A stretch of 30,856 nucleotides of DNA from Pseudozyma flocculosa PF-1 (lineage: Eukaryota > Basidiomycota > Ustilaginomycetes > Ustilaginales > Ustilaginaceae), in assembly GCF_000417875.1 (NCBI RefSeq), contig NW_006920884.1, positions 1 through 30,856 on the forward strand, read 5' to 3'. How positions within the stretch are numbered: the first letter of the stretch is position 1; each line of letters opens with the position of its first letter. This document shows positions 1 through 8,646 of this stretch, in pieces. Below the pieces are notes generated by a model. That model worked only from the letters and a program-made list of their open reading frames with translations. It was not told where the DNA came from and searched no databases. The position numbers were made by a program, and so were the translations under genes.

Positions 1-306
1 ATCTACCCAGAGGGTGCCAGGGGACCACACCTGGGTCTGATCCACCTGCGCAGGAACCACTATGAGTGCCTTGGCAAGTAGAGTAACCCTTCCACTGTAG
101 ATAGCCTTTCCTTCCTCTGTCCATAGCCTTTGCCATCCTCTGTACATACCATCCCCTTCACTCCAATGTAAATATCCACCCAACCAGTGTGACCAGCCTG
201 TGCACCACCATGGCAGAGGGCAGCAGGGCCGTGCCCAACACTGTAGTGGCCTTGGGCTTGCCATTGCATGCAGACTGGGGCCTTTGTGGGCCCTTGTGAG
301 GGAGTT

Positions 307-385
307 GGGGTTGGTCGGGGTTGGTCGGGGTTGGCTCAACCCCGATCGGGGTTGGCTCTAACCCCGATGGGGTTGGCTCAACCCC
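307..385. repeat. Tandem array of short G-rich hairpins
   Basis: GGGGTTGGTC occurs twice with a 10-base period (from 307 and 317). It is followed by three hairpin units with a 21-base period: GGGGTTGGCTCAACCCC at 327-343, a one-base-longer variant at 348-365, and the exact form again at 369-385. Each unit can pair GGGGTTG with CAACCCC across a three-base loop. The G-tracts could alternatively form a quadruplex on one strand. No function is known to me. Confidence 0.75.
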
Positions 386-475
386 GACTCCAACTTCCAA
401 CCCCAACTGCTCCACAACCAACCGGGCAAAAGCGCTCCCATTCCACAGGCAGGCTCAGTATGGGCCTCTGCACAT

Positions 476-512
476 CTTTCATTAAGGGCCCAGGCCAATC
501 TGAGCAACTTTT
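476..512 (+). repeat. 37-base direct repeat, copy 1 (copy 2 at 644-680)
   Basis: The 37 bases here, starting CTTTCATTAAGGGCCCAG and ending GAGCAACTTTT, recur at 644-680 with 5 mismatches by my count (32 of 37 identical). The same orientation and 168-base spacing suggest a diverged tandem or dispersed repeat rather than a coding constraint. Confidence 0.65.
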
Positions 513-524
513 TTTGTCGGCCCG

Positions 525-548
525 GTCCTAAGGGGGGACCCTTAGGAC
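525..548. repeat. Perfect 10-bp inverted repeat with 4-base loop
   Basis: GTCCTAAGGG and CCCTTAGGAC are exact reverse complements separated by GGGA. A related sequence at 1055-1078 (GTCCCAAGGG, loop TCCC, CCCTTAGGAT) is the same element in the opposite orientation: its reverse complement matches this one at 22 of 24 positions, and the T-rich/GGCC flank on one side is also similar. The two copies therefore form a larger, diverged inverted pair about 530 bases apart. Confidence 0.7.
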
Positions 549-2436
549 AATCGTCAGAAATGCAAATTCCTGTTTTGCCGTCCACTGAGCGTTCCGATTG
601 CCCCCATCTTTTGCATGCAGCCTTGCATTGGTATTATGCACAACTTTCAATAAGGGCCCAGAGCGATCCGAGCAACTTTTCAGGTCGCTTACATAAGCCA
701 ACCCCAACTTTGACGGGCCATAGCTCCGTCAGTTTTCATTTTTAGGTCCGGGGTCGGGGGTCTATCCTGCTATTCCAATCCTTCTCCTTCTATCTAGCCA
801 ATAAAAAAAGGTCAACCCCGAATTTTTTTGGAGGGATACCCCTTGTAACCCTAACCCTGGGTGTCGGGCCGGAAACGCAACTTGCGACCCTGAAATAGAG
901 TCGTAACCCTGTTTCAGGGTTGACGTTTTTGGACATTCCTCCCCAACCCCAAGTCTGATCCAGCCAGGAATTGGGGTGCCCATTGGCTGTGCCCCTCTCC
1001 CTCTACCACAAAAGTTTCAGACAGATCGGTGGAGATTTTGCCGTCAGCCAGGGGGTCCCAAGGGTCCCCCCTTAGGATTTGGCCCAAAAACCACTTTTTC
1101 CACCTGCACTCCCTGACCTTCCAGGGAAAGCCCTGCCTCTTTGTATGCCTCATTTCTACCCTCCATTACGCCCCTTTTGGTGCAACAACGTTTGGGTTTT
1201 GACAACTTTTTGACAAAAACGCTCCAACTTTGAAGGCTCCGATCTCCATGACCGCTCATCTGCTGACCCCCCTACTTTGCATGGTAGGATACAAGTGGCC
1301 TATCTATCATATAAAATTAGTTTGTCAAGAATCGGTCCGCCCCTAACCCTGCCCAGATCACCTTGTAACCCTAGGGGTCGCCAAAAATTCTAAAATTTAT
1401 GTAGCACGCGGGCCATAAACTTCAAAAACATGGTCAGTTTGGCAGGTAGAAGGGTAGAAGCAGCCAGGATCTTGGTTTTTCTGCCATTTTTCAGTCAATT
1501 CTTGTCCAAACACCTTTAAACTTTGGTGTTCCACTGTCAGCATCACTGTCAACTTGCTGCCAAAGTTTGGCGCAGCTGGCATTTGTATTTGGCCCAGCAG
1601 AGCCTGTCAAAAGTTGCATTTTTGAGATTTCAAGCTGCTCTGTCGGGCCAGGGAGGAGGGCTGCAGCTCTGAGACTTTGCAGCGTTGTAGTTGATGATAT
1701 GGAGCAGCTCTGGTGAGAATCTGAGCCCTGTAGCGCTGCTGGTTGGAGACTGGCGGTGGTAGAAGCACTTTTTTGCTGTTTCTACCTTGTTTCTGCTGTA
1801 GCTCAGCAACCAGGCAAGCAGAATTCTGCACACTGGCACCGTTGTCAAGCTGTTGACTGCAGCTTTCAAATGGTACAGACTGCTGACAGATTGGACCGCT
1901 GTGGGCTGAGCAGTTGCTGCTGGGGCGAGGGTAGAAGGCGGGTAGAAGCTGTTCTTCTGCCATTTCTCCCCATCCTTGCGGTGAAATTGTGATCTGATTG
2001 CAGCATTGGGTAGCTGTTGGCAGCAGCCTTCTGGCAATATAGGGTGAGCAGGGGTTGCGCTCCTCTTTGGTGCCAATACATCGACATTCCTGCCGATTTC
2101 CAAGCAAAAACGCTCTGTCTGACACCCCTTTTCCAGGGTATTTCGAGTTTCTTCCTATCAACTTGCCCTGAGACTTCACTGGTATCCTTTCTGAGGCTGC
2201 TGTGACAGATTGAACCGTTCGGATGGGCTGCTGGTACACTCTGGCAGGGTTGACAGCGTTTTTGGTCGTTCTCGACTCGTTTTTGAAAACTTTCCGGCTG
2301 TTTTTCTCAGCAACGGCCAAGACACTTGCTGTATGGCTCAGCCAAGCTTTTGTTCTCCTCAACGATATCTACAACTTTCATTAGGCAGCCATACTCACTT
2401 TATTTGGGCAGCCCCTTCTAAGATGGCTGATGCGTC

Positions 2437-2494
2437 CCAATCCACGTTCTGCCTCATAGATGGAACCCTTAGGGTTAGGGCTAGGGTTAGGGTT
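2437..2494 (+). promoter_or_regulatory. CCAAT box plus telomere-like TTAGGG array in thioesterase promoter
   Basis: CCAAT lies at 2437-2441. It is followed by four contiguous hexamers, TTAGGG TTAGGG CTAGGG TTAGGG then TT (2469-2494), ending about 160 bases before the thioesterase start codon. TTAGGG is the common fungal telomere unit and is also a known promoter motif for Tbf1-type Myb factors in fungi; CCAAT is the HAP-complex site. A promoter role is inferred from position and from a similar pair upstream of HEM1. An interstitial telomere remnant is the alternative. Confidence 0.45.
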
Positions 2495-2655
2495 GGCTCC
2501 ACGTGGCGAGAATCTGGCCCATTCTCTCGGAATTCGGGTGGCGGAGGCCTCTGGGCTGCCCCCGCATATTCCCCGCCTTTAGCGGGTGGCCGGGCCTCGG
2601 ACCAACCACCACCACTGCCGCCAGCCTTCCGCCTCGCCTGCATCAGCGCTTCGCA

Positions 2656-4670
2656 ATGACTTCACTCCCTGCGGCGGCTTGCGGCCTCCGCGCTGCGACG
2701 AGAACGACGCTCGCAACGCCCGCACGCTCGCCGTCGCTCCTATCGCGGCGATGCAACGCCAGCCAGGCCTCGCGGACGCAGCAGCAGACCGAGACGGTGC
2801 GCGAGATGGGCTCGCTCATGGCCGAGGTGCGGGGCACGCTGCCGCAGCGCATCAAGGTCCGCATGCCCAGTGAGTTTGCGATCTTCTCGCCGTGCCATAG
2901 AGGCTGGTGCTGCGAGGACGGGCGTCTGGACGGCGGCTGACCTGGCGCATCGTCTGCTGCTTCCTGCCCGCTCCGCAGCTCGACTGGCGCCGAAGCGCAG
3001 CTGGGTCAACGAGGTGCACGCCCAGCCGGGCGATACGAGGCCAATCGAGCTGACGCCGGAGCTCGAGGCGGAGCTGCTCAAGCCCAAGCACATGGCCGAG
3101 AGCTACGTCGAGCTGTGGCTTCCGTTCCGCGACGACCCGGAGCTCCTGGAAAAGTACATTGCCACGTCGGGCATGGTGCGGCTGGGCAAGATCCTCGAGG
3201 ACCTCGACACGCTGGCCGGCGCCATCTCGTACCAGCACGCCCTCGGCGCCGCCCCTCGCGCAGGAGACGTGTCGGCGCCCCTGTACATTGTCACCGCCTC
3301 GGTCGATCGCCTCGACCTGCTCGAGCCGTTGCGCGCCGACGCAAACTACCGGCTGAGCGGGCACGTCATCTACGTGAGTCTGGCCGAACGCAGGGCTCGC
3401 ACCACGCTGCCCGTCGGCGGACGAGACCTGACATGGCGGATCGCTCGCTGCTTCTGCTCGCTCCGCACAGGTTGGGTCGTCAAGCATGGAGGTGTTTGTC
3501 AGCATCGAGCGCCTCGACAACCTCTCTGGACCGGCCAAGGTCTGCCTGACGGGTCGGTGAGTTGGTTGCAGCAAGCTGGCCGGCAGGGCCCCTGGTGGCC
3601 GTTGCGAGCTCGAGCTGTCTGCTGACGCCGCTGCCATTGCGAGTGCCGTCGCCGCCCTCCGCAGCTTCACCATGGCGGCTCGCAACGCCTCGACGCTCAA
3701 GAGTCAGAAGATTGCACCGCTGCTCGTCGAGACCGACGCCGAGAAGCGCCTCTACGCCATCGGAGAAGGTGAGGTTGCCGACGCCGACGCCGCCCGAGCC
3801 GCCAGCTCTCCCCTGCCTGTGCAAGCTGACTCTCGTCGCTCTTCGAACGGGCCATCGTGCAGGCTTCAAGAAGCGCAAGCGTCAAGAGGCGGCCACGTCG
3901 CTGGAGCGGGTGCCGCCGACCAAGGACGAGGCGGTGCTGCTGCACTCGCAGTACCTCGAAGGTCTGCGCGCCGGTCTCTTTTCGGCCAGCGACGAGCGAC
4001 ACGGCGGCGCGGCGACGGCGGCGGGAGCGGACCAGCACCTGGTCCCCGTGAGCAAGACGGCGCTGTCGGCGACCATGCACCTGCACCCGCAGCAGCGCAA
4101 CGTGCACGGCAAGGTGTTTGGCGGCTTCCTGATGCGCTCGGCCTACGAGCTGGCGTGGATGGTGGCCGCCTCGTTCGTCCACCGCCAGGTCCAGTTCCTC
4201 TCCCTCGACGCCCTCAGCTTCCACGCTCCCGTGCCCATCGGCGCCATCCTGCGCCTCTCGTCGCAGGTGACGTACTCTGACGAGTCCGGTGACGCGGCCA
4301 ACGGCAAGCACGCCGTGGCGGGGGTCAGCGTCCTCGCCGAAGTCGTCAACCTCGAAACGGGCGTCGGCAGCCGCAGCAACACCGTGAGTCGCCCCCGTGG
4401 CTGTGGCCGTGGCCGTGCCGGTGCACCCCTCGATCTGGCGCGGCCTCCATTCTTTGCTCGTTCCGCTGGCAGAACGATCTGACTTTCCGTCCCTCCCGGC
4501 TTCTGCTTCGACACCGGCGGCCCCGGCAGTTCCACTTCAGCTTCGACGTCGGACCGCCGACGCGCAGAGTCATGCCGCAGACGTACAAGGAAGCGATGGA
4601 GTGGATCGAGGGCAAGCGCCGCGTCGAGCTGGGCCACGAGATGCGGGCCCTCTACGGCGATGGGGCGTAG
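2656..4670 (+). CDS. ACOT9: Mitochondrial acyl-CoA thioesterase, ACOT9 type
   Basis: Likely hydrolyses acyl-CoA to free acid and CoA in mitochondria. Six exons fit: 2656-2869, 2979-3373, 3471-3556, 3665-3768, 3863-4383 and 4530-4670, giving 486 residues. The first five introns' donors are GTGAGT or GTGAGG and all acceptors are CAG. The ATG at 2656 begins a basic, Ser/Ala/Arg-rich presequence of about 40 residues. Two hotdog folds follow: roughly residues 100-250 (SYVELWLPF, GKILEDLDTLAG) and 320-470 (LHPQQRNVHGKVFGGFLM, then SLDALSFHAPVPIGA). Two hotdog repeats and this length match the ACOT9/ACOT10 family. The last acceptor at 4529 was chosen because it joins SNT to FHFSFDV, as in the family; an earlier acceptor near 4480 would add an unlike stretch. 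The gene converges on the channel gene, with 154 bases between the stop codons. Confidence 0.9.
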
Positions 4671-4824
4671 CGGAGCGCGATGTGGCTGCGCGAGGAGAGG
4701 GAGGTCGTGCGCCTCGGGCTGGGGGACGAACAGACGATGGAGGACAGGCGAGGCAGGAGCCAGCAAGCAAGACAATGATACCATTCGGCACGCTGCGGGC
4801 CGCGCTCTTTTCCACCATGCAGCC

Positions 4825-7800
4825 TCACCGACGACCACCACCACCGACATCGACGCCACCGCGCTCCTGCAGCTCGAGCATGCTGGCGCTGTGCTGCGAG
4901 GTAGGCCAGTCATTGCCGCCTTGGCCGGGCCGCACATCGAGCTGGCGCTGCGGGGCGGGGTCACCGCCGCCGCGCCCGGAAGAGAGGCTGGACGCTGCCG
5001 AGCTGGCACGGCTGCTGCCACCGCCGCCGTCGCGCACCTTGTTCGCCAGCCGGTCCGCCTCCTCCTTTGCCGCTCGGCCACCCATGACGCGCTTCGAGAA
5101 CAGCCCGCCGAACCTGGCGCGCCCACGGCCGTCCGACGTCCCGTTGCCCTGGCCGCGGCCGAAGCTGCTGCCGTCGTCGCCGTCGTCGTCGCCGTCGTCG
5201 TCGCCTTGGCCGCTGGCTCTCCACGCCTTCTGCCGCTGCGACCGGGCCACTGCCTCCTGGAGCGGCCGGACGAGGCGGCTGGGCGTCGCATCCTGCCACG
5301 CCTCTCTGGTATAGTTGATGGGCGACTCGCCGCCAGTGAAAATGGTGAGGTCGTAGATGAGGCCGCCGAGGATGGCGCCGGCAAAGCAGCCGGCCTGCGG
5401 GCCGTACAGCCACCAGGAAGAGTTGTGCGTCCAGATCTCGCGGCCGTAGCCGAGACACGCCAGCAGGATGCGCGGGCCGAGGTCCCTCGACGGCGAGACG
5501 GCAAAGCCCGTCGACCAGCCCAAGGCCATGTTGCCCATGATGAGGACGAGGCCGAGGACGACGGCCGTCATGCCGTCTCCGGGCGGCGCGTTGGTCTCGT
5601 CGCCGACGGCCAGCACCATGACGGTGAGGATGGTGGTGGCCACCAGCTCCGTCCCGAAGCCCGAGGCGACGGTGGTGACAATCTGAGGCACCGTGACAAA
5701 GAGCTCGCCGGAGCCGTGGTCGCCGGTCAAGGTGCGGACGTCGGGTCCGCCCTCGTACTCGTTGAGGGCGGGCAGGTAGAGGCTGTAGGTGATGGCGGCG
5801 CCGATAAAGGCGCCCAACAGCTGCGCCGACCAGTAGACCGGCACCTGCTTCCACGGGAAGCCGCGGTAGACGGCGAGCGTCAGCGTGATGGCCGGGTTGA
5901 CGTGGGCGCCGCTGCGGCCGCCGCTGAGGTAGATGGACGACATGATGGCGAGCCCCCACGCCGTGTTTTGCGACGTGTAGCTGCCGCCCGTCGAGTTCAT
6001 GGCGGCCGACAGGCGCACCTGGCAGTTGACGCCCGTGCCGATGACGAGCAGCAGCACGCTCGCCACGAGCTCGGCCAGAAACTCGCGCGAGTAGAAGCGC
6101 CACTTGCTCCACAGGTTCGGAAAGGCGATCCGCTGCAGGTCGTCGACGGCGTCGTACGTCTCGCTTGCCCTGCGCTGGAACCGCCCGGCACCATCGTCGT
6201 CGTCGTCGTCGTCGTCGTCGTGGAGCCGATACTGGCTGTCGCTGTTGGTGGCGGTCACGTCGCTCGACGCCGACTGGCGACCCATGCTGTTCTGCATCCA
6301 GGCAGTCCGCGTGTCTTCGCCGCCGCCACCGCCGCCACCGCCGCTGCGACGTCCGCCTTCCTCGTCGCTCTTCCTGGGACCCGCCGCCTGGCGCGCCTCG
6401 ATGTGGCCGATGCGGCCGTCGTCGGTGGTCGGCTGGGATGACGAGGTCGACTTGCGCAGCTGGTCGTCGCCCTGTGCCGGGTCCGTCGACTGGTCATCGG
6501 CTCGGCCACCTAGGTCGCGACCAGCCTGCGACGCCGGAGGATGCCCTCGCCGCCGGAGCGACGTCGGGTGCGACGACCGCCGCGTCCTCGCAGACATGTG
6601 GGAGGAGGCACTGCGCTGAAGCTGCGGCGCCTCGTGGTGCTGCGCGCTGGCGCTGACGTTCGAGGCGTGCCGGGTGCCGACCCCGACGGCGGGTCCACCG
6701 GCTGTCCTGCCCCGGGGTGGCGGTCGGGCGCCTGAGAGGCCTGGATGCCGGGTCTGGTCCATGCTCGACGAGTTCTCGGGCAGCTTTGAGTCGTTGTCGC
6801 CGCCGTTGCCTGCCCCGCCTCCTCCGCCAGCGCCGCGTGTGCCAAGCCCGCTCTGGCCGTGGCTGCCTGAGCGCCTCTGGGCAGAGCCGGGCTGCGACTG
6901 CCGGCGCTGGACGTGATCGGCCCTGCTGGTCGAGCCCTCCTTGATCGGGACAGGATCACCCTCCTCGTCCTGATGGACCGCCTCGTCGGTGAGGATGTCT
7001 TTGCGAGCATCTCCCGCGCTGCGCGCCTGGATCTCGTCGGCCTCCTGTAGCAGCCTCTGCCGCGCCTCACGAAGTCGACGGCCCGCCTTGTCGTCGCCAT
7101 GGGGGGGACCGTGCTGTCCTTCGCGGCGGTCATTTTCGTCAAAGGGCACTGACGGACGGCTGTGCCGGGCCAAGGCCATCAGCGAGCGGTCCACGTCGAT
7201 CTCGGCCAGGTCGGCGGCACCATCGTCGGGTCGCTTGCCAGGCTCGAGGGGGCCATGCGAACCTGCGGCGCGGTCCTCGTCGTGCCAGCCCTTACGGACG
7301 TCCTGAGTGAGCCTGGCCGCGCTGCCGAGGGTGGCTAGCGCCTGTCCCCTGGGCAGACGTCCTGAATCGCGCAACTCGTCGTGGCTGCGGTTGTGGCCTT
7401 CTTCACTCTCCGAGCAGCCGACTTCGTTTCCCGAGGCGCTGCGCTTGGAGACGGACCGGGCTTCTTCCAGGGTCTTGCCGCGCCCGAGCCAGCTGAACGG
7501 CCTTTTCGCGTTCTCGCTCGACTGCGAAGCTCCGACACGTGGCCTTGACTGCCGGTCAATGGTTTTGACCGACTTGGGCGCCCTCCGTACTCGGGGCAGG
7601 GTGCTTCCAAGGCTCCAGACTGGCTTCTCGGGAACGGGCTCGTTGGCCGTGACGGGGACGTACTTGCTGCCGTACTTGGCATTAAGCTCCTGAGGCGTGC
7701 GGTGGCGATCGGAGGTGCCCGGAGCCGACGAGTGAAACGAGGCCGAGTTCGAAGGGCCGGCGTAGGTCCAGTCCTCGGGCTGGGCGTAGGCGGCGGGCGC

Positions 7801-8646
7801 CCGTCGTTCAGAGAGCTGCCGACCGACCAGGCCGGGTCCGGCGTAGGGCGCTGGCTCCTGGTACGAGTCGGGAGACCTGCCTGTGCTGAGGTGGCGCGCG
7901 CTGGAAGCTGGAGGTGGTGCGGGACCGCCTCCGAAAGGTTCTTCGTCAGGAGACTGGACGGATCGCCGGGGCGATGTCTGGTCGAGAGCAGCAATCGATC
8001 GGCTGCGCTGGGCGGTATCGAAGTATGTCGCCCTCTGCGGGTAACGCGGCTGCTCCGGCTGCTCCGGCTGCTCCTGCGGCTGCTGCTGCTGCTGCTGCTG
8101 CTGCTTTCGGGGCGCCGAGGTGCTGTCCCCGGCGTCTGGCGGTGCTTCAAAGCCGCTGACCCGTCTTCCCTCGGGCAGGGTCTGGAGGGGGGCGCTGTCC
8201 TGCTCGGTGGGGAACTGCTCAGTGTCCAGGCTCGGTGGCGGGGGAGGTTGGTGCTGGGGGGCGCTCTGCTCTGCAAAGTCGAGGGCGATGAGCTGTCCCA
8301 GCTGCTCGTCCTCGTCGGTCCGTCGCGAGGCTTGCGGCGACCGCGTTTCCTCGTCATCGCTTTGCTCAGGCTGCGGACCCGGCTGTCGTTGGGTCGGCGG
8401 CTCTGGTGGGCTGAAGGCGTAGGCCTCGTGGCCGGGAGCTGCCGCCGAGGACGAGGGAAGCTTGATGCGGGTGTCAAAGTCGGTGGGGTCAAAGGCGAGG
8501 ACAGGATGGCTGCTCGACGCCGAGAGGGGCCGAGAGCCGCTGGCGTGACCATCGAGGCCATCGTGGTTTTCGTCGTCGTTGTTGCCCGAGGTCGAGTCAT
8601 CGCGGCGCGGCCGGACGGCGTCGAAAGAGGGTGCTGGATGATGCAT
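4825..8646 (-). CDS. Aquaglyceroporin-like MIP channel with very long N-terminal extension
   Basis: Predicted plasma-membrane channel for glycerol, water or small solutes, 1,273 residues in one uninterrupted frame. The start chosen is the first ATG of the frame (8646). Residues 1 to about 840 look disordered, with a polyQ run (8078-8105) and a poly-Asp run (6191-6222). A segment reading PVWSLGSTLPRV, near residue 340, resembles, as I recall, a conserved stretch of Yfl054-like fungal aquaglyceroporins. The MIP domain spans roughly 845-1110 with about six membrane segments (REFLAELVASVLLLVIGTG, QLLGAFIGAAITYSLY, and others). The first pore motif is intact: SGAHVNPAIT, Asn917. The second reads GFAVSPSRDLGPR: the usual NPA is SPS (1051-1053), while the following Arg-Asp is kept. 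A low-complexity tail of about 160 residues follows. Typical MIP channels are 250-350 residues, fungal Yfl054-types 500-700. Any upstream non-coding exon is not visible. Confidence 0.88.
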   Translation of the reverse strand: MHHPAPSFDAVRPRRDDSTSGNNDDENHDGLDGHASGSRPLSASSSHPVLAFDPTDFDTRIKLPSSSAAAPGHEAYAFSPPEPPTQRQPGPQPEQSDDEETRSPQASRRTDEDEQLGQLIALDFAEQSAPQHQPPPPPSLDTEQFPTEQDSAPLQTLPEGRRVSGFEAPPDAGDSTSAPRKQQQQQQQQPQEQPEQPEQPRYPQRATYFDTAQRSRSIAALDQTSPRRSVQSPDEEPFGGGPAPPPASSARHLSTGRSPDSYQEPAPYAGPGLVGRQLSERRAPAAYAQPEDWTYAGPSNSASFHSSAPGTSDRHRTPQELNAKYGSKYVPVTANEPVPEKPVWSLGSTLPRVRRAPKSVKTIDRQSRPRVGASQSSENAKRPFSWLGRGKTLEEARSVSKRSASGNEVGCSESEEGHNRSHDELRDSGRLPRGQALATLGSAARLTQDVRKGWHDEDRAAGSHGPLEPGKRPDDGAADLAEIDVDRSLMALARHSRPSVPFDENDRREGQHGPPHGDDKAGRRLREARQRLLQEADEIQARSAGDARKDILTDEAVHQDEEGDPVPIKEGSTSRADHVQRRQSQPGSAQRRSGSHGQSGLGTRGAGGGGGAGNGGDNDSKLPENSSSMDQTRHPGLSGARPPPRGRTAGGPAVGVGTRHASNVSASAQHHEAPQLQRSASSHMSARTRRSSHPTSLRRRGHPPASQAGRDLGGRADDQSTDPAQGDDQLRKSTSSSQPTTDDGRIGHIEARQAAGPRKSDEEGGRRSGGGGGGGGEDTRTAWMQNSMGRQSASSDVTATNSDSQYRLHDDDDDDDDDGAGRFQRRASETYDAVDDLQRIAFPNLWSKWRFYSREFLAELVASVLLLVIGTGVNCQVRLSAAMNSTGGSYTSQNTAWGLAIMSSIYLSGGRSGAHVNPAITLTLAVYRGFPWKQVPVYWSAQLLGAFIGAAITYSLYLPALNEYEGGPDVRTLTGDHGSGELFVTVPQIVTTVASGFGTELVATTILTVMVLAVGDETNAPPGDGMTAVVLGLVLIMGNMALGWSTGFAVSPSRDLGPRILLACLGYGREIWTHNSSWWLYGPQAGCFAGAILGGLIYDLTIFTGGESPINYTREAWQDATPSRLVRPLQEAVARSQRQKAWRASGQGDDDGDDDGDDGSSFGRGQGNGTSDGRGRARFGGLFSKRVMGGRAAKEEADRLANKVRDGGGGSSRASSAASSLSSGRGGGDPAPQRQLDVRPGQGGNDWPTSQHSASMLELQERGGVDVGGGGRR
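6191..6222 (-). repeat. Asp-codon (GAC) run inside the channel gene
   Basis: An uninterrupted GAC/GTC trinucleotide run encodes a poly-Asp stretch just before the MIP domain. It is coding microsatellite sequence, likely length-variable between strains (inference). Confidence 0.7.
8078..8105 (-). repeat. CAG run encoding polyglutamine
   Basis: A CTG/CAG trinucleotide run encodes about eight Gln followed by imperfect PQEQPEQPEQP repeats in the disordered N-terminal part of the channel protein. Confidence 0.7.

Larger units (their letters stand above)
1..2480. other. Gene-free, repeat-rich stretch of lower GC
   Basis: No convincing protein-coding gene is visible here. Several overlapping open frames exist on both strands (the longest about 250 codons on the minus strand, 1607-2362), but none resembles a known family or shows conserved motifs. 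Base composition is visibly less GC-rich than the rest, with many A/T runs. The stretch holds tandem short hairpins (307-385), a 24-base inverted repeat with a second copy in opposite orientation (525-548 and 1055-1078), a 37-base direct repeat (476-512 and 644-680), and telomere-like motifs (846-858, 904-910, 1341-1350, 1365-1371). Around 1445-1490, 1755-1786 and 1939-1970 a diverged phrase recurs (GGTAGAAG followed by a T-rich or CTGCCATTT-type segment). A subtelomere-like region or a decayed element is the likeliest reading; this is inference. Confidence 0.6.

Noticed and set aside
1607..2362. 251-codon minus-strand open frame in the left gene-free stretch
   Set aside because: No family resemblance, overlapped by other open frames in the same low-stop, repeat-like sequence, and no splice or start context supporting it.
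4480..4529. Earlier acceptor for the last thioesterase exon
   Set aside because: Using it adds an Arg/Leu-rich stretch unlike the family; the CAG at 4527-4529 restores SNT-FHFSFDV.
4660..6441. 593-codon plus-strand open frame opposite the channel gene
   Set aside because: It is a shadow of the GC-rich channel gene: Arg/Ala/Val-rich, no domain, and the opposite strand encodes a clear MIP domain.
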